From Isoetes taiwanensis (Eukaryota; Streptophyta; Lycopodiopsida; Isoetales; Isoetaceae), in contig JAJEKV010000002.1 in NCBI GenBank assembly GCA_021234155.1, positions 33,619,123-33,683,122 of the forward strand: a DNA stretch of 64,000 bases, read 5' to 3'. Shown here one piece after another: positions 18,466-31,699 of this stretch. Numbering within the stretch: the stretch's first letter is position 1; every line of letters begins with the position of its first letter. The position numbers and the translations under genes were made by a program. A model generated the notes under the pieces. It worked only from the letters and a program-made list of their open reading frames with translations. It searched no databases and was not told where the DNA came from.

Positions 18466-21400
18466 ACAAGTTTTGATATACTGTATAATGAGGTTTGCAA
18501 AATACTATAAAGTTTGACGCAATGTAATTAATGGTGTTAATTTTATACATATAATCCGTTTTAGGAAGCACAAAATGGTCTCTCGCTGCCCTATGCCACC
18601 CCCGTGTGAAATTGCACCTAAACTAAAGGGAGTTTCTGGGGGATTTTGATTTAAAAGTGTTAGATATAATGATTTGTATTCGGGTGGTTCAAAAATTTTG
18701 GGACCCTTCGGGGCCCTTTAAGAAAATGGGTCCAAAAGAAAGAGAATACATATAGAAATTACAATAAGAAAGGCTCATAAATCACAAAAAATCACATTAC
18801 AATTATTTTTCAATTTGCATGAAAAAGAAGGAGATGAAATTGTAAGCACAATCAATTTGCATGAACATCAAGGAGATGAAATTGTAATTGCACAACAACA
18901 CAGATCACGTACAATTGTTGAGCTTTCAATGGAATAGAAAGCACTATAAGAAAATAATCAGAGCATCTTATGGGACTTGAACCCATCATGTCCTTCTATG
19001 ACTTGTAACTTTGAGAGGGTTTATGACCATATGTACTCCAATTTCAAGAAGCTTATAAGATGAACAAATGACAAACCATCACTTGCAAGAAGTTTGCCAT
19101 CAATAAACCACCATCATTTGACTCTGCATATAGCATCACAATAAACACAAAGAGTAGACCCACCGAAGTCTTCATGGTACTATCCTTCAATAGGCTAAGA
19201 CCAAGCTAATTGCAAGGAAGTCCCATTGAATTCAAATTGCTTGATAATTTTATCAGCAAGCATTCAGTACCCTTGCTTTAAAAACTCCTGCAGCTTGCTT
19301 GTAAGAGGTGGCTTTTCAACTTAATTCATTAGGCTTTGTAAAATATACAGCACCAATATCTACCATAATAAAGAATAAAGAAAGGCCATAGACGAAACCT
19401 TTACAACTCAATATCACCCTTTCTTTTTCCAGTTATCTAAGATCATTGCCTTTGTAGTTATTTCTGCACATAAAAAAGACTTACTTCATTCCAGAATGCA
19501 AGGTCTTTTGAGAGGTGAAAGAAGCAAATTTTGGAGTGCTTTAAAAGGATTGTTAGTGATTGGGCAACCGATGCCAAATATCTGTACAAACTCAGTATGT
19601 TATTTTTCTATAGAAGGAATGTGTGACGAGCCTGCCGAGTTGACCCTCCTGGCAACTCGGGATCTCGTCAAGCTTGCACTAATTCTAGGTTGATATTATG
19701 GTGAAGAATTGAATCTTCTTTTTGCACAGTTGAAATTATATACTCCAAACTCAATGGATAAATACTTATGAATTCAATGTAATTATGTGAAGTTAACATC
19801 CAAAGAGTTCACTATTCTCAACAAATGTAACAGCTAACTGTGAATAATTCAACCCAAAAGCTTTGATCAACCACGATCTTCAGCTGCACTGCTACCATCC
19901 CTTGCTCTTTCACTGTACATGCACTCACTGGGGTTAGTCTTTGTGACTAAGTGGGGATCCTTGGCTGCCACTATATGCATGGAAATACTCTGGAAATCTT
20001 GGATGAGCACAAACACAGACAGAAAATCCTACGTGAGTACAGTGCTAAGACAGTGACAACATAATCCAAGGAAATACCAAACTCTGAGCGACAAAAGCAA
20101 AGAACATAGCCAGAACAACAAAACATCAGAAACATAGCTCCGGGACAATGGGAAGCTCAGCCAGCCTACATGCAGGCCCTGTTAGCAGAGAAATGCCCAG
20201 CCAGCTCACATTCCGAGCCCCGTTGGCGGAGTTGGTGGGGTGAACCTCGTATGCGCATACCCTTCCCAGCCCACGTCTGGCGCTGGAGGACCTCTTACTA
20301 TGGAGTCACAAGAGTTGACGTAGCCTCCTGATCAGGGAAACTATGCCCGGTGTCACAGAGCACAAGAATACCACAAAGAAACACAGATGAACATGAGCAT
20401 GCCAGAGCAACCTAGGCCACCGAACCTAGAAGCCCAACCTCGAAGGTTCCAATAGACATAATCAAATACCAAGACAACAGTGGAACAATGCAAAGACCAA
20501 GACATGTGAAGTTCATTAGAATATTTGCTAAACATGTGCCTAGATCTTGCCATTGCCGAGGCTGCCCATACAATTTAACCATGCCGAAGTAGCTAACTCA
20601 TTGGTGATGATCATGATCACAATCCAAACATGTGGAGGAAGTTACGAGCCTGATTGTCATTGATGTAGGTCCAATATCTATGTACGTTACTGATCAAAGA
20701 AAGATACTAACATCTTCTATAATGCAAAACTTACCTTAAAATCATCCTCTCATGAGGAATACAACGTTCCATAACGTTTATACTTTGAATCCATTACTAT
20801 GATGCTCTTGATAAAATACAATGCAACAACTTGAAAACTTACAGTTATGCACTCAGACTAGCAGTACTTCATGCTATAGCCATATTCAAAAACCCCCCAA
20901 GCTTTACATGGCTCTCCTTGTACCAATGCGGACTCGTCTCAATCTCAATAATCCTTGATGTCAGATGACCGCTTATTCCTATTTCAAGATCCACATGCGA
21001 ACTTGATGCTGAAATCCTTGATGGCGAGGGGTCATTGACGCTCTATATCTGTGCTAGGCTACTTTCAGCATTAGCCCCATTTCCATGAGCTAAGAAAGAT
21101 ACTTTATCCCAATCCTTAAAATGTTACATTAGACAATTATTCAAACAATGCATATTCTTACTACTTATGATTATTCTGCTCAGCTCTTCATGCTCCGATC
21201 TCTTCTGCTGTTAAGCTCAAATGCAACCCAATTCCATCCATGGGTACTTAGCTCTATATTAGGACATGCAAATAAATTGATAAAAGCAGAAAATACAAGA
21301 CCAACAAGATAAAGCACAAAACACAAAATGACAAAAACATAACATGAACGCAAAATGGCGCTGGAGAACTCGGTGCCGGCTAGATCCAATCTAATTCTGC

Positions 21401-21689
21401 ATTTTCTAAAGTTTTCATGCTGAATCGGTGCTCCTCATGTAATATTCAGCCATTCCTGTCTTAAAATCAGCCTTAGAGAGATGTTTCCAATCATTGATTA
21501 TCTTCTCTAGCCTTATGAGTCTCCAACAAATTCATAATCTATCATATTTGCATGCAAAAATCATGTACAGACTAATTATTGCAGCTCATAGCACATCTCA
21601 ATTGATCAAAAGCAAAACCCCACCTGAGAATTTCTTCTAAGATATCACTGGCATCTAGACACATTCAATTTGATCATAGCAGAGAACGA
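18466..21689. other. No recognised gene
   Basis: Non-coding, repeat-like DNA. A block at 18961-18992 has GGGACTTGAACCC, the inverse of a tRNA B-box-like sequence. A 65-codon frame at 19496-19693 and a GC-richer stretch at 20150-20340 have no family I can name. Confidence 0.45.
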
Positions 21690-21825
21690 AAAACTAGAGA
21701 GGATACGGGAATTGAACCCTCCAAAGTCTAACTAACATAAGTGCAGAAAATGACATGTGAACGGATTGCACAAACACAGACGTGGCTTATATAACCAACC
21801 TGTTCAATCTGTAACATGCATAAAC
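21690..21825. repeat. Dispersed repeat copy 1 (tRNA-like box)
   Basis: GGGAATTGAACCCTCC, then GCAGAAAATGACATGT, GATTGCACAAA and TTCAATCTGTAACATGCAT occur here and again at about 30364-30495 in the same order. The first motif, read on the minus strand, resembles a tRNA B box, so a SINE-like origin is possible. Confidence 0.65.
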
Positions 21826-21939
21826 ACTACCACCCCAATTCTGGGTCCACACCTAAAAACAACAGTAACAAAAAGACCACATGTCATTGTTCCAAAAAAT
21901 CTACATGTGGTTATGTGGAGGTGTGGTTTATTAAGGAGG

Positions 21940-22735
21940 CGGTGTAGTTTTTTTTATGGATCTATAGTTTTTTTTTTTTTTTTTTTTTGAAGGTGTAGTT
22001 TTTTTTTGAGGTGTCATTTTTTTAAAAGAAGTGTTGCTTATTTTTTTGAGGGGGTGTTGTTTTTAAGAAGGTGTTGTTTTTTGAGGTGTAGTTTATAACT
22101 AGGTGTAGTTTTTAAGTAGTCGTTTTTTATGGAAGTATAGTTTTTTGAAGTGTGGTTTATAAGGAGGTATAGTTTTTAAGTGGTTGTTTTTAAGGAAGTA
22201 TGGTTTTCTGAAGTGGTATGATTTTTTTTAATTGAGGTGTTGTTTTTTGAGGTGTCGTTTGTAGTTTTTAAATAGTTGTTTTTTAAGAAGTATGGTTTTT
22301 TGAAGTGTGGTTTATAAGCGGGTGTAGTTTTTAAGTGGCTGTTTTTTAACGAAGTATGGTTTTCTGAAGTGGTGTAGTTTATAACTAGGTGTAGTGTTTA
22401 AGAAGCTATTTTTAAGGAAATATGATGTTTTTTGGTGTGGTTTATATAACTAGGTATAGTTTTTACGTAGCTATTTTTTAAAGTAAGTATGGTTTTTTGA
22501 GGTGTGGTTTTTAAGTAGGTGTAGTTTTTAAGTGGTCGCTTTTTTTACGTAGTGTGGTTTTCCTCAAGTGGCGTAGTTTTTTTACGCCAGACTATTTCTT
22601 AAGGAAGTATGGTCTTTTTGAGGCTATTTCTTAAGCAAAGCACCACCACCTGGAATATTGTTTGTGTGCTCAACTTTGGGAATGTATAGTATTGTTTTAC
22701 ATTCGTGAAAAATAACTTCAACAGTTAGATCCAAC
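21940..22735. repeat. T-rich degenerate repeat field, copy 1
   Basis: Dozens of degenerate units of the type GGTGTAGTTTTTAAGTAG and GAAGTATGGTTTTTTGA. The block ends with TGGAATATTGTTTGTGTGC and AGATCCAA, which also close the second block at 23881. The two blocks are direct duplicates about 1.15 kb apart. Confidence 0.8.
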
Positions 22736-23110
22736 CACTACAAGAGAATGAGTTTTTTTTGTCAGAAAAATCGTTAGACTGTCTAGAGAGATTTTTGCCT
22801 GACGTACAGGATGACGAACGTACTGACGAGTACTATTTTGATGCTTTTCCTGACGATACTACGCCGCATATAAATCACATAAATCGTCAGAAGCCTTCGT
22901 CAGGTTAAGCGTCACATTAATCGTCAGAATATACGTCAAATATGTATCGTCAGAAAAAGCGTCAGAATTTGCATCAGAATATGCGTCAGAATTTGCGTCA
23001 GAATATGCGTCAGAATAATCGTCAGAAATTGCGTCAGATATATCATCAGATTTTGCATCAGACTATTCGTCAGATATTGCATCAGACTAATAGTCAGATG
23101 GTGCTTTTCT
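22736..23110. mobile_element. CACTA terminus with CGTCAGAAT subterminal repeats
   Basis: Begins CACTACAAGAGAATGAG, the same first 13 bases as the element at 9387. The first unit is followed at about 22860-23100 by more than a dozen copies of GCGTCAGAATATGC-like repeats. No partner end was found before 23335, so the copy is truncated. The subterminal motif differs from the GTGACATT motif of the 9387 element, so this is another family sharing the termini. Confidence 0.8.
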
Positions 23111-23334
23111 AGGCGCTATTACAATTTTAGTTATAACATTTGATTGAATAGTATATTTTAGATGAAATTTGATGTTTCACAAAGCTCCTCGATCTGTCTA
23201 ATGATGTATTATTTAATTAAGCTTGATTTAGTTCCGGGAGGGAGGGGGAGGGGTTTATTTTCCATTCTTAGCTAGTATTGTAGGTTTGAGCTAACGCGGA
23301 CCCCATATTTATACGTTTATGGGACCCCATACAT

Positions 23335-23881
23335 GTTGTTTTTTAAAAGTAGTCGTAGTTTTAATATAGATGTTTTTTAAAGAAGTATGATTTTTTGAAG
23401 TGTGGTTTATAAGTGGGTGTAGTTTTTAAGTGGCTCCGTAGAAGTGGATACTTTTTAAAGAAATATGATTTTTTTAAGTATGGTTTTATGAAGTGGTGTA
23501 GTTTATAACTAGGTGTACTTTTTAAGAAACTATTTTTTTAAGGAAGTATAGTTTTTTTGAGGTGTGGCTTATATAACTAGGTGTAGTTTTTAAGTAGCTA
23601 TTTTTTAAAGTAAGTATGGTTTTTTGAGGTGTGGTTTATAAGTAGGTATAGTTTTTAAGTGGCTGTTCTTTAAAAAAGTGTGGTTTTCTAAAATGGTGTG
23701 GTTTATAACTAGGTGTAGTTTTTAAGTAGTTATTTTTTAAGGAAGTATGTTTTTTTTTGAGGTTTTTTTGAGGCTATTTTAAAGCAGAGCACTACCAGCT
23801 GGAATATTGTTTGTGTGCTTAAATTTGGGAATGTAACATATTGTTGTACATTCATGAAAAATACCTTCAACGGTAGATCCA
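23335..23881. repeat. T-rich degenerate repeat field, copy 2
   Basis: Same GGTGTAGTTTTTAAG-type units as 21940-22735, with the same closing sequence (GGAATATTGTTTGTGTGC to GGTAGATCCAA). Confidence 0.8.
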
Positions 23882-24390
23882 AGGTGGCTCAAACATGCCA
23901 CGTGGGCTCCATGCCACCTAATCTCCAACATGCCAAGGTGGCTCAAGCATGCCACCTAGGCACCATCATGCCACCTAGGCTCAAACATCCCAAGGTGGCT
24001 CAAATATGCCAAGGTGGCTCAAACATGCCATGCGGGCTCCTACATGCCACCTAGGCTCCAACATGCCAACGTGGCTCCAACATGCCACCTAGGCTCCAAC
24101 ATGCCAAGGTGGCTCAAACATGCCGTGGGCTCCAACATGCCACCTAGGCTCAAATATGCCACGGTGGCTCAAATATGCCATGTGGGCTCCAACATGCCAC
24201 CTAGGCTCCAACATGCCAAGGTGGCTCAAACATGCCACCTAGGCTTCAAGATGCCATGCAAGCTCCTACCACCTAGGGTCCAACATGCCAAGATGGTTCA
24301 AACATGCCATCTAGGCTCCAAAATGCCACCAGGCTCCAACACGCTCCAAAATGCCACTAGGCTCTCCACCAGGCTCCAACGAAAGAGACA
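23881..24390. repeat. Minisatellite with ATGCCACCTAGGCTCCAAC units
   Basis: About 25 units of roughly 19-20 bp, alternating ATGCCACCTAGGCTC and ATGCCAAGGTGGCTCAAAC types. The open frames across it are products of the repeat. A relative in inverse orientation occurs at 62570-62960. Confidence 0.9.
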
Positions 24391-27300
24391 CGAATGCGCG
24401 ACGTGGCATTATTCCACAACCACCTCCTAGGCCAATTGAGTACAAATTCTCTTTTAGAGTTTCTATACAAAATAAGGCAAATTCTCAGTACATACAACGA
24501 CAACTAGATAGAGGTATTGGGGATTTTAAAGCATGGCCACTAGAGTCACAATAATGCATTATTTATTTGTTTTCAGGATGAAATATGATCTCTTTTGAAA
24601 TATGGCCCGAGTCTGAATGTGGTCATCGTCGATGCCAAATGCAGAAAAAGGGCATCATGGACGAGGGCATGGGATGACGTGACGGTGGTCACTATATACG
24701 GTGCTTGATAATTATACGGCATGATTTAGAGCACAAAAATCGTAGAGCTTTGTCAATGGTGAAATTTAAAAAAATATGCTGCAAAGTATTTTGGAACTTT
24801 GAAGAGATGAAAGCTGCTCTAGAAAGTGAAGGTATGTACACCTGCAACAAACAAGGTAATTGCATTTGCAGTAGGCTGGGCCAGATGGAATTTAGCTCAT
24901 GATTGGAAGAAATGGTCACCAACATCTACATGATATACCTTTTTGTTGTAACTTGGTCACTTAGAGTGCAATATTAAAGGTTGTGCAAATTAGTTCACTT
25001 TGCGAAGGCTTTTTCTCTTTTGTCTAGAACTATTCTTGGCTACCTCGTAGAATAAACATTTTAGAAGTTAGAATTTTCTCAGATGCTAAACCTGCCTTAT
25101 GCATTCCATCTAATGGTAAACCGGCCTTATGCATTCCATCTAATGCAGGAGGTTGAACAAAATTAACCTCCATTTTAAAGGCACCCATAAAATTAACTTA
25201 TAGAGTACTAGTAATGGTGCCCAGCGTTGCTGGGTATTAGTTGGGAACCAGCAGATGATAAGTGAGCAATAGAAAATGGTGCATAAAATCTAGTGCTGAT
25301 GAATGAATTAATCTTGTCCACATCTTAAGAATTACACATTGAACAAAGTTTGTCATAAGAGATCCACTGAATTTCATTGTTGGTTCTATGGCAAGTTAAG
25401 GGGCTATTTTAGTGAAATCTAATGTTGGTAATTAAATTAACATTTTCCATGTTTCCACATTGAATAGCTATCATTCATGTGGAGTTCCATCCCCCATTGC
25501 AAATTAGGCCCTTTTCGAGAAATGCCACCTCTAGGAAAAGACATTAAGTGCAAATGTGAAAAATATGTAGCCAAAAGGTGAAAAGATTAATTTTACTCAG
25601 TGTGATGTGTATTCATTTGACTTCGCAATCTAAAGAGCACATCAAAGGTGAGTATCATGCCTATGAAAGTAACCACTTTGAAAGAATGAATCATCTGCAT
25701 AGATTAAAAATTTGTTGAGAACACATCCTTTGGGTCCATTCCAAATCTGATCGCACCATGTATTTGAATTTGAAAGACATGTACCATGTGCTTATGAATT
25801 AGAAAGTGTGTTTAAGAATTTGAAAGAAGTGTACAAAAAAATCCATGTGTTTGTGAATTAGAATGAAATGTACAATCAGTGCACCAGCCAACCAAACATG
25901 GTGCTGGAGAGAAAATTATCAGCTAATGCCATAATACTAACTGCTAAGAATTTACATAGACTTAACAGATTAGTCTCAAACTTCTCTAACAATAGATACA
26001 TATGGCCATATTGTGGAGATGGTGAAGAACATGTATACGAAACATGCATATATGTCTCCTTGCAAACATGGCGCACCCTACAACTTTGTCCCATGTCCAA
26101 ACAGGATTGCACATCCACTCAGGATTGCACATCCAACTCTCCTTGGCAGCTACACGTACAAAGAAGGCTTTTCAGCACTATTAGGTGGTAGCTCCTAATC
26201 CAGGAGACTTGTCCGCTAGTTTAGGTAGTTGCAACAGGCTAAACTATGGCTTGGACACCCTTCCAAGACCTCTTGCTTCAATAAAAACCAAAGCTCGACA
26301 TGATCTGCCAAAAGTTTAAAAATGCCAGAGTGATTCTACAATGACAACTATAACAGATCGAGCATTCGTTGCTATTCCTTGGCATCCAGATTTGCATGTG
26401 TGATTGCGCTCATAAGCTCCAAATATGCCTGGAAAAATATAAAAAGCAGAGCCATCTATCAAATTAATTCATGGCATGGATTTTTTGCTCATTTGAGTAA
26501 CATGCATAGTATTGTGCATAACTGGAGATGACAGAACTGTGTGTGTGCTGCAAGAAGCTAAATGGTAAAGATGGCACAAAAAGGCCTGAACGTTTTGACC
26601 AGGCAATAAGGATGGCTTGTGAACTTGTTAAGACCATAAGAGACACAGTTATGACTGTTCTATAAGTGAGGTTGTGGCCAAAAAAATGAGATTTACCTGT
26701 AAGAAGTTAGAGCCCAAGTCAAGCTGATTAGACTGAAATAAGTACTTATACTTATGATAAGTTCTCCCCACACCATATCCAAGATTAATTAGTCATAACC
26801 CTCACTCCAGAAAGCTCTGTGTGCAATGTATTGCCCCTGTTTTTTGGATTGAACTCTGCAGTAGTGTTGGATCCATATTTTGCCAGATTGGGGCCACCCT
26901 TTTCATCATCCCCATATGAGCTAGCTCTATTTTTGAAAGAAAAATCATTCTTTTTCTTCGTATGCAGCATTGTGCTTGGCATTACCTCTGCCCCATGCAG
27001 AAAAATGTGGATTAATGATGCACATCAATCAATGCAACAAAATTTGCAGGCAAATACAATCCTATGGCTTTTTTTATAGATGAATTACTAACTTTTTTCT
27101 ACTCTAATTTGCAATCACAACTTGTCTTCAGCATGTTGCATGTTGCAAGAAAGTTTGGACCATGAAACATGCAGAAGAACGAAAGATGTGCACAAAAAAT
27201 AAAAGATCTGTAAAACCATCTCCACATCATAATATTTGAAACCTCAAGAGCATAATGATCAAGATTTACAATCAATAAAATTATTTCAACAATTCAAGAA

Positions 27301-28530
27301 GTCAAGTAATTGGGTCTATCGCTAATGTAAGAAACACTTAAATCATCAAATGCATATAATAAGACTCTTACTCTTTCACGCTGCCATGTAAACCGTGTTA
27401 TTCTCTTGATTTTTTAGCATTGTAGATCTCCCTCAACCTGGCAAAGGAAGCAACCAGCAACCATTAATACAGTGGCAATAAAAGAAGGTAGAGCGAATCG
27501 AGGGCTGTTCTCTCACAGTTTCAAGCAATATCCTCGAACACTTTCACAAACCCTTCCCCTAAACTATAAGAATTTTGTATGCTATGCTAATTTCGGGCGA
27601 AATTATCATGTGGGCCTCGATTCTGCTAACCATTTTTGACTACTGAAGAAGCTGTCGAAACCTAGCAGTGCACAACCAAGACGACCACTATTAATGTTTA
27701 ATTCAGAGCATGATACTACAGCTGATGCCCACAGATGGGCCAGTCCTTCTAAATCCCCAATAAAATGATCATATGTGAAAATCCCTTGTAGAAAGATGTG
27801 AACGACCTGTCTGGCTGAAACCCTAAACTGTAAGAATTCTGTATGCTATGCTAATTTCGGGCGGAATGATAGCTTGTAAAAAGATTATCATGTGAAAATC
27901 CTGTAAGAAGATTATCATATGGGCCTCGATTCTGCTAAACATTCTTGACTACTGAAGAAGCTGTCGAACCTAGCAGTGCCGTTCCATGTGGATACCACTG
28001 GAGGAATGCAGCAGGCGCCATAGGCGCCCTCGCGAACCCTAAAAAAAACTCAAAACTTTGTGATGTGGCATCATCATCGCCATTGGTTTGGTCGAATCTG
28101 GGCCGTTAAAGTTAGGGCTGGGTCCACATTATAATATAAGAATATAAGATATTTAAGTTATTAGCTTGAACAAAATTAAAGCATTTAAGTAGAGGTTGCC
28201 CCCCTTAGGAGCATTTAAAATTAGTAACATTTACGTCCATCCAATGCCCGAGATGTGCGGTTCTGATTACGATCCATGTCCTGTGATTCTATTGGCCAGA
28301 GATTTGCATTGGCCTTTTTCCCTTCTTTCCCGCTTCTGATCTCTATATTTTCAAAGGCAGTTTGTATGATCCTGCTTCTGATTTCTATTTTCAATGCCAA
28401 AGCTCTCTATTTTCAAACGCAGTTTGTATGATATGCAAAGGAAGATCCGCAAAGCAGTTCAGATCCGCAAAGGTTTCGATTTCCCGTTTGTATGATCCGC
28501 AAAGGCAGTGGCCAGGAAGAGGGGCTCTGC
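24391..28530. other. No supported gene; small duplications and exon-like blocks
   Basis: A 30-bp tandem pair (TAAACCKGCCTTATGCATTC) lies at 25087-25146. A block with GTATGCTATGCTAATTTCGG and ACTGAAGAAGCTGTCGAA at 27560-27680 recurs at 27830-27982. Exon-like frames without a recognised family are at 24705-24830 (HDLEHKNRRALSMVKFKK before a GTATGT donor) and 26540-26665 (ERFDQAIRMACELVKTIRD before a TAA). Nothing else stands out. Confidence 0.4.
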
Positions 28531-29262
28531 TTACAGGTTAAGTTTGTAGAAAGATCCAACTTCTCCTTGCATACTCGTATCTGCACAGAAGAATAGGCAG
28601 AAATGTTTAGGGTTTAAGGGCTTAGGACGGAGGCGGCGGCAGCCCGTTGCAATGCAAAGATCTGCGGTGGAAATCTGTGGCTGGAAGAGCAGCTTAGCTG
28701 CTTCATGTTGATCTGATGACTGCTGCATGTTGCTCTGATTGAGCACGATGATTGACGGACTTCCTGAATCCTGATTGTTGCTATTTAACCTGGTGTAGCA
28801 AAGGTGCAGTTTTGAAGTATGGCCACCCAAAGCTTCTCTCTTGTTGCAGCAGATCATGACTGGTAAGGACTTTCCCTTGTTGCTCTGCCACGAGATTTGA
28901 GGAATTAGGTAAAATACTAGTACTTTCATGGCTTCAAAGATGCAGGGCGTCTTAGGGATGTTTGCAGTAACGATTTTGTTGCTCAGGGTCCAGCCTCTGT
29001 TTCCTAAATGATTTTCTAAATGATTTACCTGTTGGTTCTTCCCATGGTTTATTTGGAGATTGGGTACCGGATCCCCCTCTTTAATAGCCCACAAGCTCTG
29101 TGCAGAAGCCAGAAGGCAAGAAGATATGCTTACTAGGGATTTCTGGATTCTTGCAGGGTTTTCCATGGCTGTGGAACAGGGGGGCAGCCTTGTATGAAAA
29201 GTTGTGAAATCATTGAACAAAAAATGGACAGATTTAGGCTTATTTTTGTAGGACATCTCCAT
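28531..29262 (-). CDS. Unrecognised open reading frame, 243 codons
   Basis: The longest uninterrupted frame outside named genes. The product would be Ser/Asn/Gln-rich with scattered Cys and no domain, signal peptide or membrane segment that I recognise. Neighbouring DNA is AT-rich repeat. A frame of this length in such DNA is unusual, but codon and motif evidence for a real protein is absent. It could be an exon of a gene or a chance frame. Confidence 0.25.
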   Translation of the reverse strand: MEMSYKNKPKSVHFLFNDFTTFHTRLPPCSTAMENPARIQKSLVSISSCLLASAQSLWAIKEGDPVPNLQINHGKNQQVNHLENHLGNRGWTLSNKIVTANIPKTPCIFEAMKVLVFYLIPQISWQSNKGKSLPVMICCNKREALGGHTSKLHLCYTRLNSNNQDSGSPSIIVLNQSNMQQSSDQHEAAKLLFQPQISTADLCIATGCRRLRPKPLNPKHFCLFFCADTSMQGEVGSFYKLNL

Positions 29263-29459
29263 TTTGTTACTTATTCATGGGAAATATGAGATGGATTATG
29301 CCCAAAATCAACGACCTCAATAAAAAATGCAAAAAGAGCTATGAAATATGCTAAACCAGAATGATGCTTTAACCAAATGCAAATAGCACTTGCTGTAAAA
29401 CAACAATAAAATAAGGGCTAAAAAATAACCTTCATTGATTAAAATAATAATTTCTCAAC

Positions 29460-30060
29460 ATATTGTTTTTTTTTCCAAAAACCATGTTCTTTAACGACGT
29501 CTTGTATGGAAAAAACAACACTTGATAAATGTTTTTTTTTTTTTAAAACCACATGTGGATTTTATGTAAAACAATACTCGAAAACAACACCTATTATTGA
29601 AAACCACATTTTTCTTCTTAAAACCACATATCATTTTTTCAAGGAAACCAACACTTGAAAACAATATAGTTAAAAAGAAAAAACTAGAAAACTACGTGTA
29701 GTTTCTAGCAAAGTCGGACAAAATTCTATACGTAGATTTTGTGTTGTTTTTTCTGCAAAATAACAGTTAAAAACAACATGTGTAATTTTAGGTTCTATTA
29801 AGAACCACATGTATATTCTTCAGGAAAGCAACACCTGAAAACTACAGCTACTCTACAAAAACAACATGTAGAAACATATGTAATTCCTACGTGTAGATAA
29901 TTTTGATAAAATTCTACGCGTAGAGTTTTTACAAAAAAAAACTACACGTATAAAAGTTTGGCTAAAAATACACGTAGTTTCTAGCAAAATCGGACAAAAG
30001 TCTACACGTAGTTTTTTGGTGTTGTTTCTTTGCAAAAAAGACACTGAAAAATAACACGTG
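29460..30060. repeat. A-rich degenerate repeat field
   Basis: Units such as AAAACCACATGT, GAAAACAACAC and CTACACGTAGTTTTT recur. The longer unit GTAGTTTCTAGCAAARTCGG occurs at about 29697 and 29969. Composition is complementary to the T-rich fields at 21940-23881, so a common origin in inverse orientation is possible. Confidence 0.65.
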
Positions 30061-30109
30061 GACCCAGTTTTGGGGTGGTGGTGAAATGCTCATCATTAAA
30101 AATGCATAA

Positions 30110-31400
30110 ATGCTCATCATTAAAAGTTGTGTAACTCTGTGCATCTCTTTCTTTTTTCTAGCTTTGCATACATAACACATAATGCATCCTGTAGAGATGG
30201 AAATTGGAAATGACGATGTCTTGCAAGAATTCATGGCCTATATCAATTGTTAAATATCTGAGATTAAGATATCTCAAAATTAGGATCTCTGCACATGTGG
30301 ATCTTGGTTGGAACTATACATCATGATATAACAGCTTAAAATATCTGCAGCACATCATACACAGGGAATTGAACCCTCCTAGAGACCAGAGTTTAATTAA
30401 CATAATTGCAGAAAATGACATGTAGATTTTGAACAGATTGCACAAATGCAAAAGTGGCTCATATAATCAAACCAGTTCAATCTGTAACATGCATAAAAGC
30501 TCATCATTAAAAGCTGTGTAATTGTGTGTATCTCTTTCTCTATTCTAGCTTTGCATACATAACATATAATGTATCCTGCAGAGATGGAAATTGGAAATGA
30601 CGGTGTCCTGCAAGAATTCTTGGCCTATAGCAATTGTTCAATATTCGAGCTTAAGATATCTCAAAATTTGGATCTCTGCACGTGTGGATCTTGGTTGGAA
30701 CTATACATCATGATACAACAACTTAAAATATTTGCAGCATATGATACACATAATTACTTACAGAAAGGATCAAGTTTTAAAAGCTTAAAATGAATGCATA
30801 TTACAGATGAGCACCTATTTTCGCTTGGACAGTCTTCGTCCATGTTTTTACAACACAACAAACCAATTTCAAGATTACCTTCTTTCTTCTTGCGGAGCTT
30901 CAGGGTCTTCACAATCCGTTGGCTATTAAGAAACTCAAAAGTAGCAGAAAATGCCCATTCCCATAATCTATAGATGACCTAAGGCCCGCCCTTCCCTGCC
31001 CTGCAATCAACGAAACTGCCAGATCCTGCTTTTGAGGAGCAAGAGAAAAAGGTTGGTTGGAACTACACATCATATACAACAACTTAAAATATCTGCAGCA
31101 CATGATACATATAATTACTTACAGAAAGAATCAAATTCTAAAAGCTTAAAATGAATGCATATTACAGATGGGCACTTGTTTTTGCTTGGACCGTCTTTTT
31201 TCTTGTTTGTACAACACAACAGACCAATTTCACGATTACCTTCTTTCTTCTTGTGGAGCTTCAGGCTCTGTCACAATCCGTTGGCTATTAAGTAACTCAA
31301 AAGTAGCAGAATCTGTAGACAACCTACAGCCCCGCCCCTGCAGCCCTTGCTCTGCCCTGTAATCAGTGAAGTTGTCGGATCCTGCTTTTGAGGAGCAAGA
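30110..31400. repeat. Nested segmental duplications (about 380 bp)
   Basis: The block AGCTTTGCATACATAACA to ATGGAAATTGGAAATGACG and GATCTTGGTTGGAACTATAC at 30110-30362 recurs at 30490-30752. The block TTACTTACAGAAAGRATCAA to TTCTTCTTGYGGAGCTTCAGG (written in parts) at 30755-30903 recurs at 31112-31265. GATCCTGCTTTTGAGGAGC occurs at about 31021 and 31379. Successive overlapping tandem duplications explain this. A dispersed copy of the 21690 repeat (30364-30495) lies inside. Confidence 0.8.
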
Positions 31401-31699
31401 GAAAAAGCTTGGCTTTTGTGGAACAAGAGACGTAAGGAAATAGGTTTACCTCCATATTTGGCGCAAGGGCATTTCAAAACTAAAGGAAAGGAAGCTGAAC
31501 TATGGTTTTTTTCGCACAATCTACTCGGTTGCACAAATAGAACCTCGCTCCAAACCTTTGCCTCACCAAGCCCTGAAAGAAAATGTAGAAGCAGAAACCT
31601 CGAAAACTCAAAGAACCCTAAAATAACCTTGTTCGATGCTTGCATGTTCGATTTGGGATGTTTGATGAAATCATAGTTATAACCATCGAAAAATACCAC

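Noticed and set aside
19487-19496. Isolated ATTCCAGAAT matching the palindrome core
   Set aside because: The flanks do not match (no GTGT/ACAC arms) and it is single; a chance hit.
23815-24430. QTCHLGSNMPP-type repeat protein
   Set aside because: A direct translation of the minisatellite in an arbitrary frame, with no start context or conservation.
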